DNA of 64,000 nucleotides, taken from NCBI GenBank assembly GCA_016125385.1, contig WGLV01000022.1, positions 62,001 through 126,000 on the forward strand. The letters run 5' to 3'. The stretch comes from a bacterium. Its GTDB lineage: Bacteria; Hinthialibacterota; Hinthialibacteria; Hinthialibacterales; Hinthialibacteraceae. The notes beneath the pieces are model-generated. The model was not told where the DNA came from. It ran no database searches and saw nothing but the letters and a program-made list of their open reading frames with translations. The translations under genes and the position numbers were made by a program. Of this stretch, positions 52,178 through 59,676 are shown one piece after another. How positions within the stretch are numbered: the stretch's first letter is position 1; every line of letters begins with the position of its first letter.

Positions 52178-53176
52178 TTACTTTGTCTCGGGCGAATTCA
52201 GATTGACGGCTTCAAGCGCCTTTTGAGCCGCTGGGTAGGGAATCGGAAAGAAGCCCGCTTTGATCACCGCTTCCTGACCCTCACGGCTGAAAACGTACCG
52301 GATAAACTCGCGCCGCAGCGGATCTAACTCTCCGCCCGGCTTGGCGTTCAACGTCAGCCAGAGGTTTCGCGTCAACGGATATCGTCCTGAGTAGGCGTTT
52401 TCGGAGGTGGGCTCGATCGGCTCCGAGCCGGGCGCGCGGCTGATCGCGATCGAGCGCACGTCCTTGGTTCTGTATCCGATGCCGCAGTACCCGATGCCGT
52501 ATTTGTCATTTGAAATGCCTTGGATGGCGGATGAACTGCCCGGCTCTTCGATCACGCGATCCTTGTAATCGCCGCCGGAGAGCGCGAGCGATTTGAAATA
52601 GCCGTATGTGCCAGAGGCGGCGTTTCGGCCATAAATATTGATGGGGCGTTTTTCCCAATCGCCGCTTAACCCGGTCTCGCCCCAGTGTGATATATCGGAT
52701 GAAGCCCCGCTGTTCCTGTTTTTTGAGAAAATGGCGTCCAGTTGTTCCAGGCAAAGGCTTTTGAGTGGGTTGTCTTTATTCACGAAAATCGATACGACGT
52801 CGAGACAGACCGGCAATTGCGTCAGGCGATAGCCGAATTTTCGTTCAAATTCATCGTTTTCCCGGTCTCTGACTGTCCGGCTCATCGGGCCAAAGGTCGC
52901 CGCGCCCGCGATCAGCGCCGGCGGTGCGGTGGAAGAGCCTTTCCCCTCCACCTCAAACGAGACGTGCGGGTAGTATTGGCTGAACCCTTCGCCCCACAAT
53001 GTGACGAGGTTGTTCATTGTGTCCGACCCGACGCATTTGATCGCGCCGTATACACCCACCGCTGCATGGTAGGACTCAAATCGCTTGTCGATCTCAGGCT
53101 GCGCGGCGGCGTGAAGAGTCGCGCAAATAGCGATGAATAATAAACTTGAACGAATCTGAAACGAAATGCTCATCAT
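52178..53176 (-). CDS. pstS: Phosphate-binding protein, PstS-like
   Basis: A 332-residue periplasmic binding protein with a Sec signal (residues ~8-25). Phosphate-type features are GSDTMNNLV near the start, EGKGSSTAPPALIAG, SRTVRD, GRNAASGTYGYF and the conserved glycine/serine turns. It looks like the PBP_like_2 phosphate family; the exact ligand cannot be seen. M1 and M3 (ATG 53176 and 53170 region) are both possible; the difference does not change the signal. No pstC, pstA or pstB lies nearby, so it may feed an unlinked Pst system, or a phosphate signal pathway; the PiT transporter gene is divergent, 387 bases away, suggesting a shared role. Confidence 0.85.
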   Translation of the reverse strand: MMSISFQIRSSLLFIAICATLHAAAQPEIDKRFESYHAAVGVYGAIKCVGSDTMNNLVTLWGEGFSQYYPHVSFEVEGKGSSTAPPALIAGAATFGPMSRTVRDRENDEFERKFGYRLTQLPVCLDVVSIFVNKDNPLKSLCLEQLDAIFSKNRNSGASSDISHWGETGLSGDWEKRPINIYGRNAASGTYGYFKSLALSGGDYKDRVIEEPGSSSAIQGISNDKYGIGYCGIGYRTKDVRSIAISRAPGSEPIEPTSENAYSGRYPLTRNLWLTLNAKPGGELDPLRREFIRYVFSREGQEAVIKAGFFPIPYPAAQKALEAVNLNSPETK

Positions 53177-53563
53177 GCCGCCTCCCGGTGAAATTCACGC
53201 TGAATCTTTGCACGATTGTTTACCCCTGACTAGGAACAGGGTATAGTAGCCACGCATGCCTTTAAAAGAGGATTCTTAATGCCTCTTTAAGAGCGGGTAT
53301 TATGTTCTGATGCGGCGCGCCCCTTGTGAATAGACACGGGGCGGATATTTCTAAATCGTCGCATTTTTCCGATTCGATTTGAGTGTAGGGCTTCAACATG
53401 AATAAGCAAAATCCATCTTGTCCGGAGTCCGTCTGTTTCTCTCCTGACATGGAGCTTTTGCCACGGCGTCGAGAATATTCCGTCCGCCGTAAAAACCTCT
53501 GTTTATCTGGAATTTCGTTCAAAACAATCCTTCATCAAATCTCTCTCGAAATGGCCGAATAAA
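53177..53563. other. Divergent region between PstS-like and PiT genes, with candidate promoter
   Basis: 387 bases. TTTACC (53219-53224), 17-base spacer and TATAGT (53242-53247) make a good rightward promoter 317 bases before the PiT ATG, so the leader is long. TACCCCTG (53221-53228) and CAGGGTA (53237-53243) form an inverted repeat lying within that promoter, a possible operator. No Pho-box-like repeats were recognised. An 86-codon minus frame (53262-53522) is weak and likely chance. Confidence 0.45.
53219..53247 (+). promoter_or_regulatory. Candidate promoter with overlapping inverted repeat, upstream of PiT
   Basis: TTTACC-N17-TATAGT with TACCC(C)TG and CAGGGTA arms inside. The near-perfect 7-bp inverted repeat spans the -35 and -10 spacer, a usual place for a repressor site. 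Transcription start would be near 53254. Confidence 0.45.
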
Positions 53564-55165
53564 ATGATAGGAAATGAATCGCAATTGTTTTTGTACAGCG
53601 CCGTCATCATTGCCGTGGTCATGTTGATCTGGGATACCATTGAAGTCGGGCGGAACGACGCGGCCAACATTGTCAACGCGGTGTTTGGCGCCCGCGTGCT
53701 GAAACGCCGGCAGGCGGTATACCTGGCGGGCTTCGCCGTCATTGTCGGCGCATGGGCCTCTTCGCCTGTGATGGAGACCGCGCGTAAAGAAATCTTTCTG
53801 CCCGAGACCCTCGAACTGCATGACGCTCTCGCGATCTATCTGGGCGTCTACATTACCGATACCGTTCTGCTGTATTCCTTCTCCGCGTTCGGTATGCCGA
53901 TCTCAACCACGGCGGGCCTGGTCTTTTCACTGCTGGGCGGCGGACTGGCGCTGGGCGGCGTCGATTCAGTCAGTTGGGAAAAGAGCGGTCAGGTTTTGCT
54001 GGCGATCGTCTGCTCGATTCTCATCAGCGGAGCGATGGGCTTTCTGGTTCAGCGCGCGTTTCGCGGCGCCATCGGCAAAGACTGTGATGATCCCAGACAG
54101 GTGCGGTTGCATGGACCGTGGATCGCGGGCGCGCTGTTGACTGGCTTGATTTACTTCATGCTGATCAAGGGCATGAAGAATGTTGCGTTCGTCAAGTCGT
54201 TCAATGCGATGACACTCGATCGGTTGAGCGATTCCTGGGTGATCGTGGTGTTGATCGCCCTGTGGGCTATTATGTCGATTCTGGCTTGGGGCTCACTAAA
54301 ACTGGGTGGTGAGCGTTTGGAACGCAAACTGTTCCCTGGTCTCGCCGTCGTCGGCATGTTGGCCATCGCCGTCGCCTTCGGTCAGAATGACCTGGCCAAT
54401 TGCACCTCGCCGGGCCTGGCCTCAATCATGATTTTGCGGCATGGCGAACTGGCGCCGCAAGTCGACGTCCCATCGTGGTTATTGCTGATTTGCGGTTTGC
54501 TTTTATTCGTGGGGATGTCGACGCGGAACGCTCAACGAGTCACGCGCGCGCAGGTCAACACCGGCAGCCAGAGCGACGTCGTTCGCTTGTATGCGCCGCG
54601 CTGGTGTCTGTGGCTCGCCTCATGGATCACTCCAAAGCAGCATATCGATGAGAGTGGCGAAGTGGAGGAAGAAGTTCTCGCGCCCGAAGCGCAGGACCCC
54701 GAATCGAAAAAACTCCAGCATTACGACGCCTTGCGCGCGGCTGTGATCACGTCCGTATCGGCCAGCGTCATCGCCTTTGCTTCGGGATTGGGCCTGCCGG
54801 TATCCACAACTTATGTTTCATTCGCGGCGGTCGTCTCCACCGGCTGGGCTGATCGGGTCTTTCTGCGCGGAGACGCGTTGATCAAGCTGGGCCGGACGAT
54901 TTGGGTCATCACCTGCTGGTTCCTCTCCGCGTTTATCGCCGCTATCGCCACCGGTCTTTCCGCGACGCTTATCAGCGTGTGGGGAACGCTGGGCATCGCC
55001 ATCGCGCTGGCCGTCAACCTGATCATCCGCTCGATCGCCAAAAATCGCGCCGAAGCGCAGGAAGAACGCCTTCGTAAAGAAGCCGCCGAGCGCAAAAAAA
55101 TCATGTTCGGTGATCGTCATGAATCGATGCGCCTCGCGGCGGACGACGATCATCACGAAATGTAA
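53564..55165 (+). CDS. Inorganic phosphate transporter, PiT family
   Basis: A 533-residue membrane protein of the PiT/PHO-4 family, low-affinity phosphate (usually metal-phosphate) symporter. Both halves carry the repeat signature: GRNDAANIVNAVFGARVL near the N-terminus and GQNDLANCTSPGL in the middle, and later GLPVSTTYVSFAA, which resembles GxPxSTTH of the family. Two groups of hydrophobic helices flank a charged central loop (about residues 330-390, with EEEVLAPEAQDPE). The ribosome site before ATG 53564 is weak. Long 5' leader noted above. Divergent from the PstS-like gene and convergent with the NagB-like gene. Confidence 0.9.
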   Translation: MIGNESQLFLYSAVIIAVVMLIWDTIEVGRNDAANIVNAVFGARVLKRRQAVYLAGFAVIVGAWASSPVMETARKEIFLPETLELHDALAIYLGVYITDTVLLYSFSAFGMPISTTAGLVFSLLGGGLALGGVDSVSWEKSGQVLLAIVCSILISGAMGFLVQRAFRGAIGKDCDDPRQVRLHGPWIAGALLTGLIYFMLIKGMKNVAFVKSFNAMTLDRLSDSWVIVVLIALWAIMSILAWGSLKLGGERLERKLFPGLAVVGMLAIAVAFGQNDLANCTSPGLASIMILRHGELAPQVDVPSWLLLICGLLLFVGMSTRNAQRVTRAQVNTGSQSDVVRLYAPRWCLWLASWITPKQHIDESGEVEEEVLAPEAQDPESKKLQHYDALRAAVITSVSASVIAFASGLGLPVSTTYVSFAAVVSTGWADRVFLRGDALIKLGRTIWVITCWFLSAFIAAIATGLSATLISVWGTLGIAIALAVNLIIRSIAKNRAEAQEERLRKEAAERKKIMFGDRHESMRLAADDDHHEM

Positions 55166-55190
55166 GTGGAAATTCAAAAAACTGATGCAC

Positions 55191-55220
55191 AAAAAAAGAG
55201 GCCGCGCACGCGGCCTCTTT
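55191..55220 (-). terminator. Rho-independent terminator of the NagB-like operon
   Basis: AAAGAGGCCGC (55195-55205) pairs perfectly with GCGGCCTCTTT (55210-55220) around a 4-nt loop. The A-run at 55191-55197 gives a U-tract on the minus strand and a short T-run on the plus strand, so it mainly ends the leftward operon but may also serve the PiT gene. Confidence 0.88.
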
Positions 55221-55248
55221 CATTGTAGTAGGGTGTGATCTTGAGAAC

Positions 55249-56178
55249 TCAGTGCATCTCGACGCGGCATTCACCGATCCCGCCACGATAAAAGTTAAAT
55301 TGTACGTTGGGGTGATCGGCCAGCAGCGACATCGGCACGGCGGCGTCGGCGATCCGCTTGCCGATCATCAGCGTGGTGAGCCGCATCCCGAATGGATTGT
55401 CGTGCATTCCCGCCTGCCAGATCGAGACTTTCTCCGCCCGCCAGGTTTCAACCGGCCCCACCGTGATCGCCTGAGTGGGAACCCCGGTTACCACCCCGCC
55501 GCCGCTGGTGCGCGCGTTCTGCATGCAGGTGACGGGGTGAAGGTCGGTCACGCGCGCCCCAAGCCGGCGGAACTCATCCGGCGAGGGCGGCTCGTCTTTC
55601 CATTGACCGGCGCGGCGCGGCGGATCGTTAAACGCCCAGTGTTTGATGTCGCCCTGTCCGCCCTGCATAACCACGCAACGGGCGCGATCCCAGCTCTGTT
55701 TATACTCGCTCAGATCGGCCTTGGGAAAATGCAGATTCGCTTCCGGTATGCGCAGATGTGGAGCGATCCGGTTAAAGCATAACTCTCGATCGGCTCTCTC
55801 GAACGAGAGGGGGTGAGACGCATCGACTTCGCGGCCGTTCTGATACCATTCATCCATGCCCCAGAAGTGAGCGTGCGTCAGGTCGATCCCGAGTTCATTG
55901 ACCAGCCGCGCGACGAGAGGCAGTTGTTCGGTCGGGCCGATGGGGCCGCAGATCCCGGCGGGCGCATCGGGCGCCGCCTGCTTCCATGCGTGAATGTATT
56001 CAAGCGCTTCCGCGAGGTAAAAATCCTCCAGCGTGTCGTAGAACGCCACCCGAAATCCCTCTCGCGACATCGCCAGCATATCCTCCGCCGTCAACCGCGC
56101 GGCGTCATCGAGAATCTCGTCGTCCAGCGTGGTGTAATCCCACCAGTCGGGCGCCAGCATGCTGAGTTTTCTCGCCAT
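55249..56178 (-). CDS. Glucosamine-6-phosphate deaminase/isomerase-like protein (NagB family)
   Basis: A 309-residue protein of the NagB/RpiA fold. Motifs match glucosamine-6-phosphate deaminase: [10 protein letters not shown] near the phosphate site, HFWGMDEWY for the catalytic Asp (Asp72 of E. coli NagB), and [15 protein letters not shown] for the Asp-x-His segment, but the usual final Glu (FNEP) is Asp, and the GIGxDGH motif is altered to GGQGDIKH. It may therefore act on another amino sugar phosphate. AGGAGAA precedes ATG on the minus strand at a good distance. It is the last gene of a three-gene set with a PIG-L deacetylase and an oxidoreductase. Confidence 0.8.
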   Translation of the reverse strand: MARKLSMLAPDWWDYTTLDDEILDDAARLTAEDMLAMSREGFRVAFYDTLEDFYLAEALEYIHAWKQAAPDAPAGICGPIGPTEQLPLVARLVNELGIDLTHAHFWGMDEWYQNGREVDASHPLSFERADRELCFNRIAPHLRIPEANLHFPKADLSEYKQSWDRARCVVMQGGQGDIKHWAFNDPPRRAGQWKDEPPSPDEFRRLGARVTDLHPVTCMQNARTSGGGVVTGVPTQAITVGPVETWRAEKVSIWQAGMHDNPFGMRLTTLMIGKRIADAAVPMSLLADHPNVQFNFYRGGIGECRVEMH

Positions 56179-56190
56179 CGGCGTTCTCCT

Positions 56191-56961
56191 TCAACCGTTT
56201 GATTTCATGTTTTGAATCGGATGCGTGTATTCGGGTAACAATTCCTGCAATCGCGGTTCGTGTGGATATGCGTGCCCCCGGTGTTGCCTGAACCCTTCCG
56301 CGTAATCGGCGCCGATCAGGGCGCCGCGCGCGGCGGAAAAGCGCATCATCGCTTCGATGTATTCATCCATGCCGTGATGGGCGCGCAGCCATTCGCGTTG
56401 CGAGGCGTGACAGGCCAGCATCTCCGCCTTCTCGCTGATCGCATCGCTGACGTCGATGCAGAATTCAGGCTGAATCGCTTCCCCGAAATGATCCGTCCCT
56501 TCCATCGCGTCGGCGTAATACAATGCTGGAATTCCCGTCAATGGAGAAGCGGCGCCGGAGTGATAATTCCGGATGCCCGCCGCGAACGCGGCTGTCCGAA
56601 CCACGGCGGCGGTGATTTCGTGATCGGGCATGTAGTCCACCGGCGACGCGGTCAGAATGATATCGGGCCGCGCGCGCCTCAGGTATTCCACTACGCCGCG
56701 CCGCGTGCGCTCATCGTCGTAAATCTCCAGGTCTGAGAATCCGAGACATTCATAATCCGCGCCAAGCCGGTTGGCTGAACGCTTCGCTTCTTCCATCCGG
56801 ATGGCTGATATTTCAACCTGGTTCTTATCCGGCGAGCCTTTGTCCCCCGGCGTCATGGTCGCCATGAAGATTTCATGTCCGCCCCGCTTGAGCAGAGTGA
56901 GCGTACCGGCGGCCATGAGTTCGATGTCGTCGGGATGCGCGAAAATGGCTGCGATTCTCAT
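56191..56961 (-). CDS. PIG-L family N-acetyl sugar deacetylase
   Basis: A 256-residue zinc enzyme of the PIG-L/LmbE family, which removes N-acetyl groups from GlcNAc derivatives. The metal motif is AHPDDIE near the N-terminus, with PDHEIT and the usual ASPVDYMPDH stretch later supplying another histidine. ATG 56961 is chosen: GAGGAAA on the minus strand lies eight bases before it; the frame extends to 57057 but that part overlaps the upstream gene. Twelve bases separate it from the NagB-like gene and ten from the Gfo/Idh/MocA gene, so the set is one operon; deacetylation followed by isomerisation or deamination of an amino sugar is the natural reading. Confidence 0.88.
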   Translation of the reverse strand: MRIAAIFAHPDDIELMAAGTLTLLKRGGHEIFMATMTPGDKGSPDKNQVEISAIRMEEAKRSANRLGADYECLGFSDLEIYDDERTRRGVVEYLRRARPDIILTASPVDYMPDHEITAAVVRTAAFAAGIRNYHSGAASPLTGIPALYYADAMEGTDHFGEAIQPEFCIDVSDAISEKAEMLACHASQREWLRAHHGMDEYIEAMMRFSAARGALIGADYAEGFRQHRGHAYPHEPRLQELLPEYTHPIQNMKSNG

Positions 56962-56971
56962 GCCGGTTTCC

Positions 56972-57994
56972 TCATAGCGGCAGCTTGACGCTCTCTCCGG
57001 TCCGCGCCGATTGCTCGGCCGCGTAACAGATTTCCATGATGTGCGCGGCGTATTCAATCGGGACGGACGAGTTTACGCCGCGTTCCAGACAGTCCACGAA
57101 ATGATCGATCTCGCCCTGAAACGGGTGATGCGTCACGTCGCCGCTGTCGGGTTGAATGGTGGGGAAGGTCGCGAAGCCCGTTTGTCCCGGATAGGTCTCT
57201 GAAAAAATCTGATTGTCGCGAATCGTCCCGCGTGAACCGAAAAGGCGGATCGGAAACATATACGGAGCCTTGCATTCGATCGAGCTGGACACTTTTCCAA
57301 CGCGTCCATCGTCGAATTTGCACAGCGCGATCAGCGTCGGTTCGTATTCATAGGTCTCATATTCCTTCGCGGTCGAGCGGGCGGCGAAAGCATGAACCTC
57401 GCTGACGCGCGCGCCCATGAACCACACCAGCCCGTCTACCGCGTGGCAGCCCGCCGATAAAAACGAGTTGCCGCCCGAGCGGCGGGTGACGTTCCAGGCG
57501 AACTGTTTATACCAGGGGCCGATGCCGTGATAATAATCGACCTCGCCGTAATACAGATCGCCCAGCGCGCCGCCGTCGATGAACGAGCGGATCAGTGAAA
57601 ACATCGGATTCCAGCGCAGGACAAAACTGACCACCGACTTGGTCTGATGATCGCGGACGCTCTGTACCAGCGGCTTGAGCTCATCGTGATTCATGGCGGC
57701 CGGTTTTTCCATCACCAGTTGCGCTCCGCCTTCGATGGCGCACAGGGCGTGTTCGACGTGCAAATGGGGCGGTGAACAGATCGATACCACCTCGGGCGCG
57801 GTATGCTCGATCATCGCTTCCGCCGAATCGAAACATTTTGCGCCGATGCCAAATTCTTCAGCCTTCTTTCGCGCGCTGTCCATGGAGGATGACGCCAGCG
57901 CGACGACTTCCGTCAACGGATTATTCTGATAGGCGCGGATATGTTCGCCCGATACCCACCCGCAACCGATGATCCCGACCCGGTATTTCGCCAT
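56972..57994 (-). CDS. Gfo/Idh/MocA-family NAD(P)-dependent oxidoreductase
   Basis: A 340-residue cytoplasmic dehydrogenase: Rossmann start [18 protein letters not shown] motif with the conserved Lys (MEKPAAMN), and a C-terminal beta-sheet half with [14 protein letters not shown], where the conserved His of the family is seen. ATG 57994 is preferred because AAAGGG lies about nine bases before it; the in-frame GTG 58003 is too close. First gene of the operon with PIG-L and NagB-like genes. Substrate is an unknown sugar or inositol. It differs from the two exported homologues nearby by having no signal. Confidence 0.9.
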   Translation of the reverse strand: MAKYRVGIIGCGWVSGEHIRAYQNNPLTEVVALASSSMDSARKKAEEFGIGAKCFDSAEAMIEHTAPEVVSICSPPHLHVEHALCAIEGGAQLVMEKPAAMNHDELKPLVQSVRDHQTKSVVSFVLRWNPMFSLIRSFIDGGALGDLYYGEVDYYHGIGPWYKQFAWNVTRRSGGNSFLSAGCHAVDGLVWFMGARVSEVHAFAARSTAKEYETYEYEPTLIALCKFDDGRVGKVSSSIECKAPYMFPIRLFGSRGTIRDNQIFSETYPGQTGFATFPTIQPDSGDVTHHPFQGEIDHFVDCLERGVNSSVPIEYAAHIMEICYAAEQSARTGESVKLPL

Positions 57995-58031
57995 GTCGTT
58001 CACCCTTTCTCGATTTCCGATCCAACATCAT

Positions 58032-58072
58032 AAACAAAACCGGCCGGGAGCGCGAGGCGTCTTCCCGGCCGG
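58032..58072 (-). terminator. Rho-independent terminator of the exported Gfo/Idh/MocA gene
   Basis: CCGGCCGGGA (58040-58049) pairs with TCCCGGCCGG (58063-58072), 13-nt loop; the forward AAACAAAA (58032-58039) gives a TTTTGTTT tract on the minus strand. It separates the exported oxidoreductase from the three-gene operon. Confidence 0.85.
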
Positions 58073-58092
58073 ATCGTGTCTGGGCGCGTCTC

Positions 58093-59349
58093 TCAGATCG
58101 TGGGCAGTTCCCACGGTTTCCGGCGTGGACGGTCGAGATACGTATTGGCGTCGTCGTCGCCGATGAAGGTTTCCTTGACCGGGTCCCATTGCAATTTCCG
58201 GTTTGTCCAGCGAGCCAGATTGATCATGTGGCAGGCGATGGATGAACGATGGCCGATTTCTACGTCGGCGATGGGCTTGTTGCGGCTTTTCACGCAATCA
58301 AGGAAATTCTGCTGATGATTGGGGCTGACTTCGAGTTTCACCGCGAATTTCGATTCATCGCCGGGGTCCAGGCTGGATGGCGTGATTTCATACCTGTCGC
58401 GGTCGACCAGAATCTTGCCTTTTTCACAGATGAACACCGCGCCGCCTTCCGGGCCCTGACCGTCCATTTTCACCACCACGCCGTTGGCGTATTTCATGTG
58501 AACGGGGCGGTTGAGTGTGCGGAAACTCCCCTCGCTCCAGATTTCAACCGGGCCGGTATCGTCCGTACCGAGCGCCCACTGAATCATATCGAGGCCGTGA
58601 GCCCCCCAGCCGGTGACTTCGCCGCCCGAGTAGGGGACGAGCGAGATCCAGCCCGGGTTGGCGCGTGGCGTATAAATGTCTTCGTGATAACCGCGAAGCG
58701 GCGTGGGGCCAAGCCAGCGGTCCCAGTCGATTCCCGGAGGAACCGGCTGCGTCGGCAGTGGCTGATCCCACGGGCTTTCATAGTTATAACCGTGAACTTC
58801 GATGACCTTGCCCGCCGCTTCATTTCTCACCAGTTCGCAGCCGTAACGGCTTCGGGTGCTCGAACGCTGCTGGCTTCCACATTGCACGACGCGCTTATAT
58901 TTGCGCGCCGCGTTAGTGAGCGCACGGCCTTCGTGAATGGTCAGCGTCATCGGTTTTTCAACGTACACGTCTTTTTCAGCCATGCAGGCGTACATGGCGC
59001 AGAGAACGTGCCAGTGATCGGGCGTGGCCACGATGACGGCGTCGACCTCTTTCAGCGCGAGCAGGTCGCGAAAATCCTTGCACTTTTTCCACGTCTTCCC
59101 GTCGGCCACCCGATCCATGCGATCGCTGTTCAGATCGCTGATCGCGACGAACTGAGCGTCGTTTAACCGGCTGAAGTCGCCCATCAGCTGGCTGCCGCGG
59201 CGGCCCGGTCCAATAATCCCCATATTCACTTTGTCATTGGCGCCGAATACGCGTGATGAGACGAACAGGGGAGCCGTGATCGCGACGGCGCTCGCCGCGC
59301 CGCCTCCTTTCAGAAAGTCACGGCGTTTGACGGATGTCAGGTTCTTCAT
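58093..59349 (-). CDS. Exported (Tat) Gfo/Idh/MocA-family oxidoreductase
   Basis: A 418-residue oxidoreductase with a Tat signal: KRRDFLKGGGAASA near residue 9, hydrophobic core, and small residues before ANDKV (about residue 37). The Rossmann part is GIIGPGRRGSQLMG, the conserved lysine lies in YVEKPMTLT, and GWGAHGLDMIQ carries the family histidine. Tat export of a folded NAD(P)-binding enzyme is typical of this subfamily, abundant in Planctomycetes-like genomes; natural substrates are largely unknown. GGGGAAG on the minus strand precedes ATG. It has its own leader with a striking nested hairpin at 59455-59526, and its own terminator. Confidence 0.9.
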   Translation of the reverse strand: MKNLTSVKRRDFLKGGGAASAVAITAPLFVSSRVFGANDKVNMGIIGPGRRGSQLMGDFSRLNDAQFVAISDLNSDRMDRVADGKTWKKCKDFRDLLALKEVDAVIVATPDHWHVLCAMYACMAEKDVYVEKPMTLTIHEGRALTNAARKYKRVVQCGSQQRSSTRSRYGCELVRNEAAGKVIEVHGYNYESPWDQPLPTQPVPPGIDWDRWLGPTPLRGYHEDIYTPRANPGWISLVPYSGGEVTGWGAHGLDMIQWALGTDDTGPVEIWSEGSFRTLNRPVHMKYANGVVVKMDGQGPEGGAVFICEKGKILVDRDRYEITPSSLDPGDESKFAVKLEVSPNHQQNFLDCVKSRNKPIADVEIGHRSSIACHMINLARWTNRKLQWDPVKETFIGDDDANTYLDRPRRKPWELPTI

Positions 59350-59616
59350 CTTCTTCCCCTTTCAGATAAGGTCGGTTTGATGAAATCCATTGCAACACAG
59401 GTTGGCTCAAAAATATCAATGACGCTCGTCTCAAAACCCTCTTTTTTGAGCCTTGAACCAATTCGGTGAAATACGCCGGGGAAACGTGATTTCTTATCAC
59501 GTTCAAACCCGGCGGCATACTGGTTCCAAATTCGATTTTTCCATGTTTGGCGTCTCAAGACAAGCGCGAAGTGATGATGAAGCGCTTTTCCCCGTGGCTG
59601 AATCGCTTGATAGCAA
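59350..59616 (-). other. Leader of the exported oxidoreductase with nested inverted repeats
   Basis: Between the oxidoreductase start and the terminator of the next gene (both leftward). Contains a large nested hairpin at 59455-59526 described separately. No coding frame with a ribosome site is convincing here. Confidence 0.4.
59455..59526 (-). repeat. Three-tier nested inverted repeat (possible cis-regulatory RNA or operator)
   Basis: Three concentric stems: GAACCA (59455-59460) with TGGTTC (59521-59526); CGCCGGG (59474-59480) with CCCGGCG (59508-59514); AACGTGAT (59483-59490) with ATCACGTT (59496-59503), loop TTCTT. All arms are perfect. It lies 105 to 177 bases upstream of the exported oxidoreductase start and, in its leader if the promoter is further up, could fold as a large hairpin. 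AACGTGAT/ATCACGTT alone could be a protein-binding palindrome. Confidence 0.6.
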
Positions 59617-59652
59617 GAAAAAACGCCATCCCGGCATGACCGGGATGGCGTT
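59617..59652 (-). terminator. Rho-independent terminator of the metzincin-type protease gene
   Basis: AACGCCATCCCGG (59622-59634) pairs perfectly over 13 bp with CCGGGATGGCGTT (59640-59652), 5-nt loop; six A residues at 59618-59623 form the U-tract on the minus strand. Very strong. Confidence 0.95.
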
Positions 59653-59676
59653 AAGTGGATCATATCAGTAAAACCG

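Noticed and set aside
53262-53522. 86-codon minus-strand frame in the pstS/PiT gap
   Set aside because: It has no ribosome site, no recognisable domain, and crosses the probable PiT leader. Possible but not supported.
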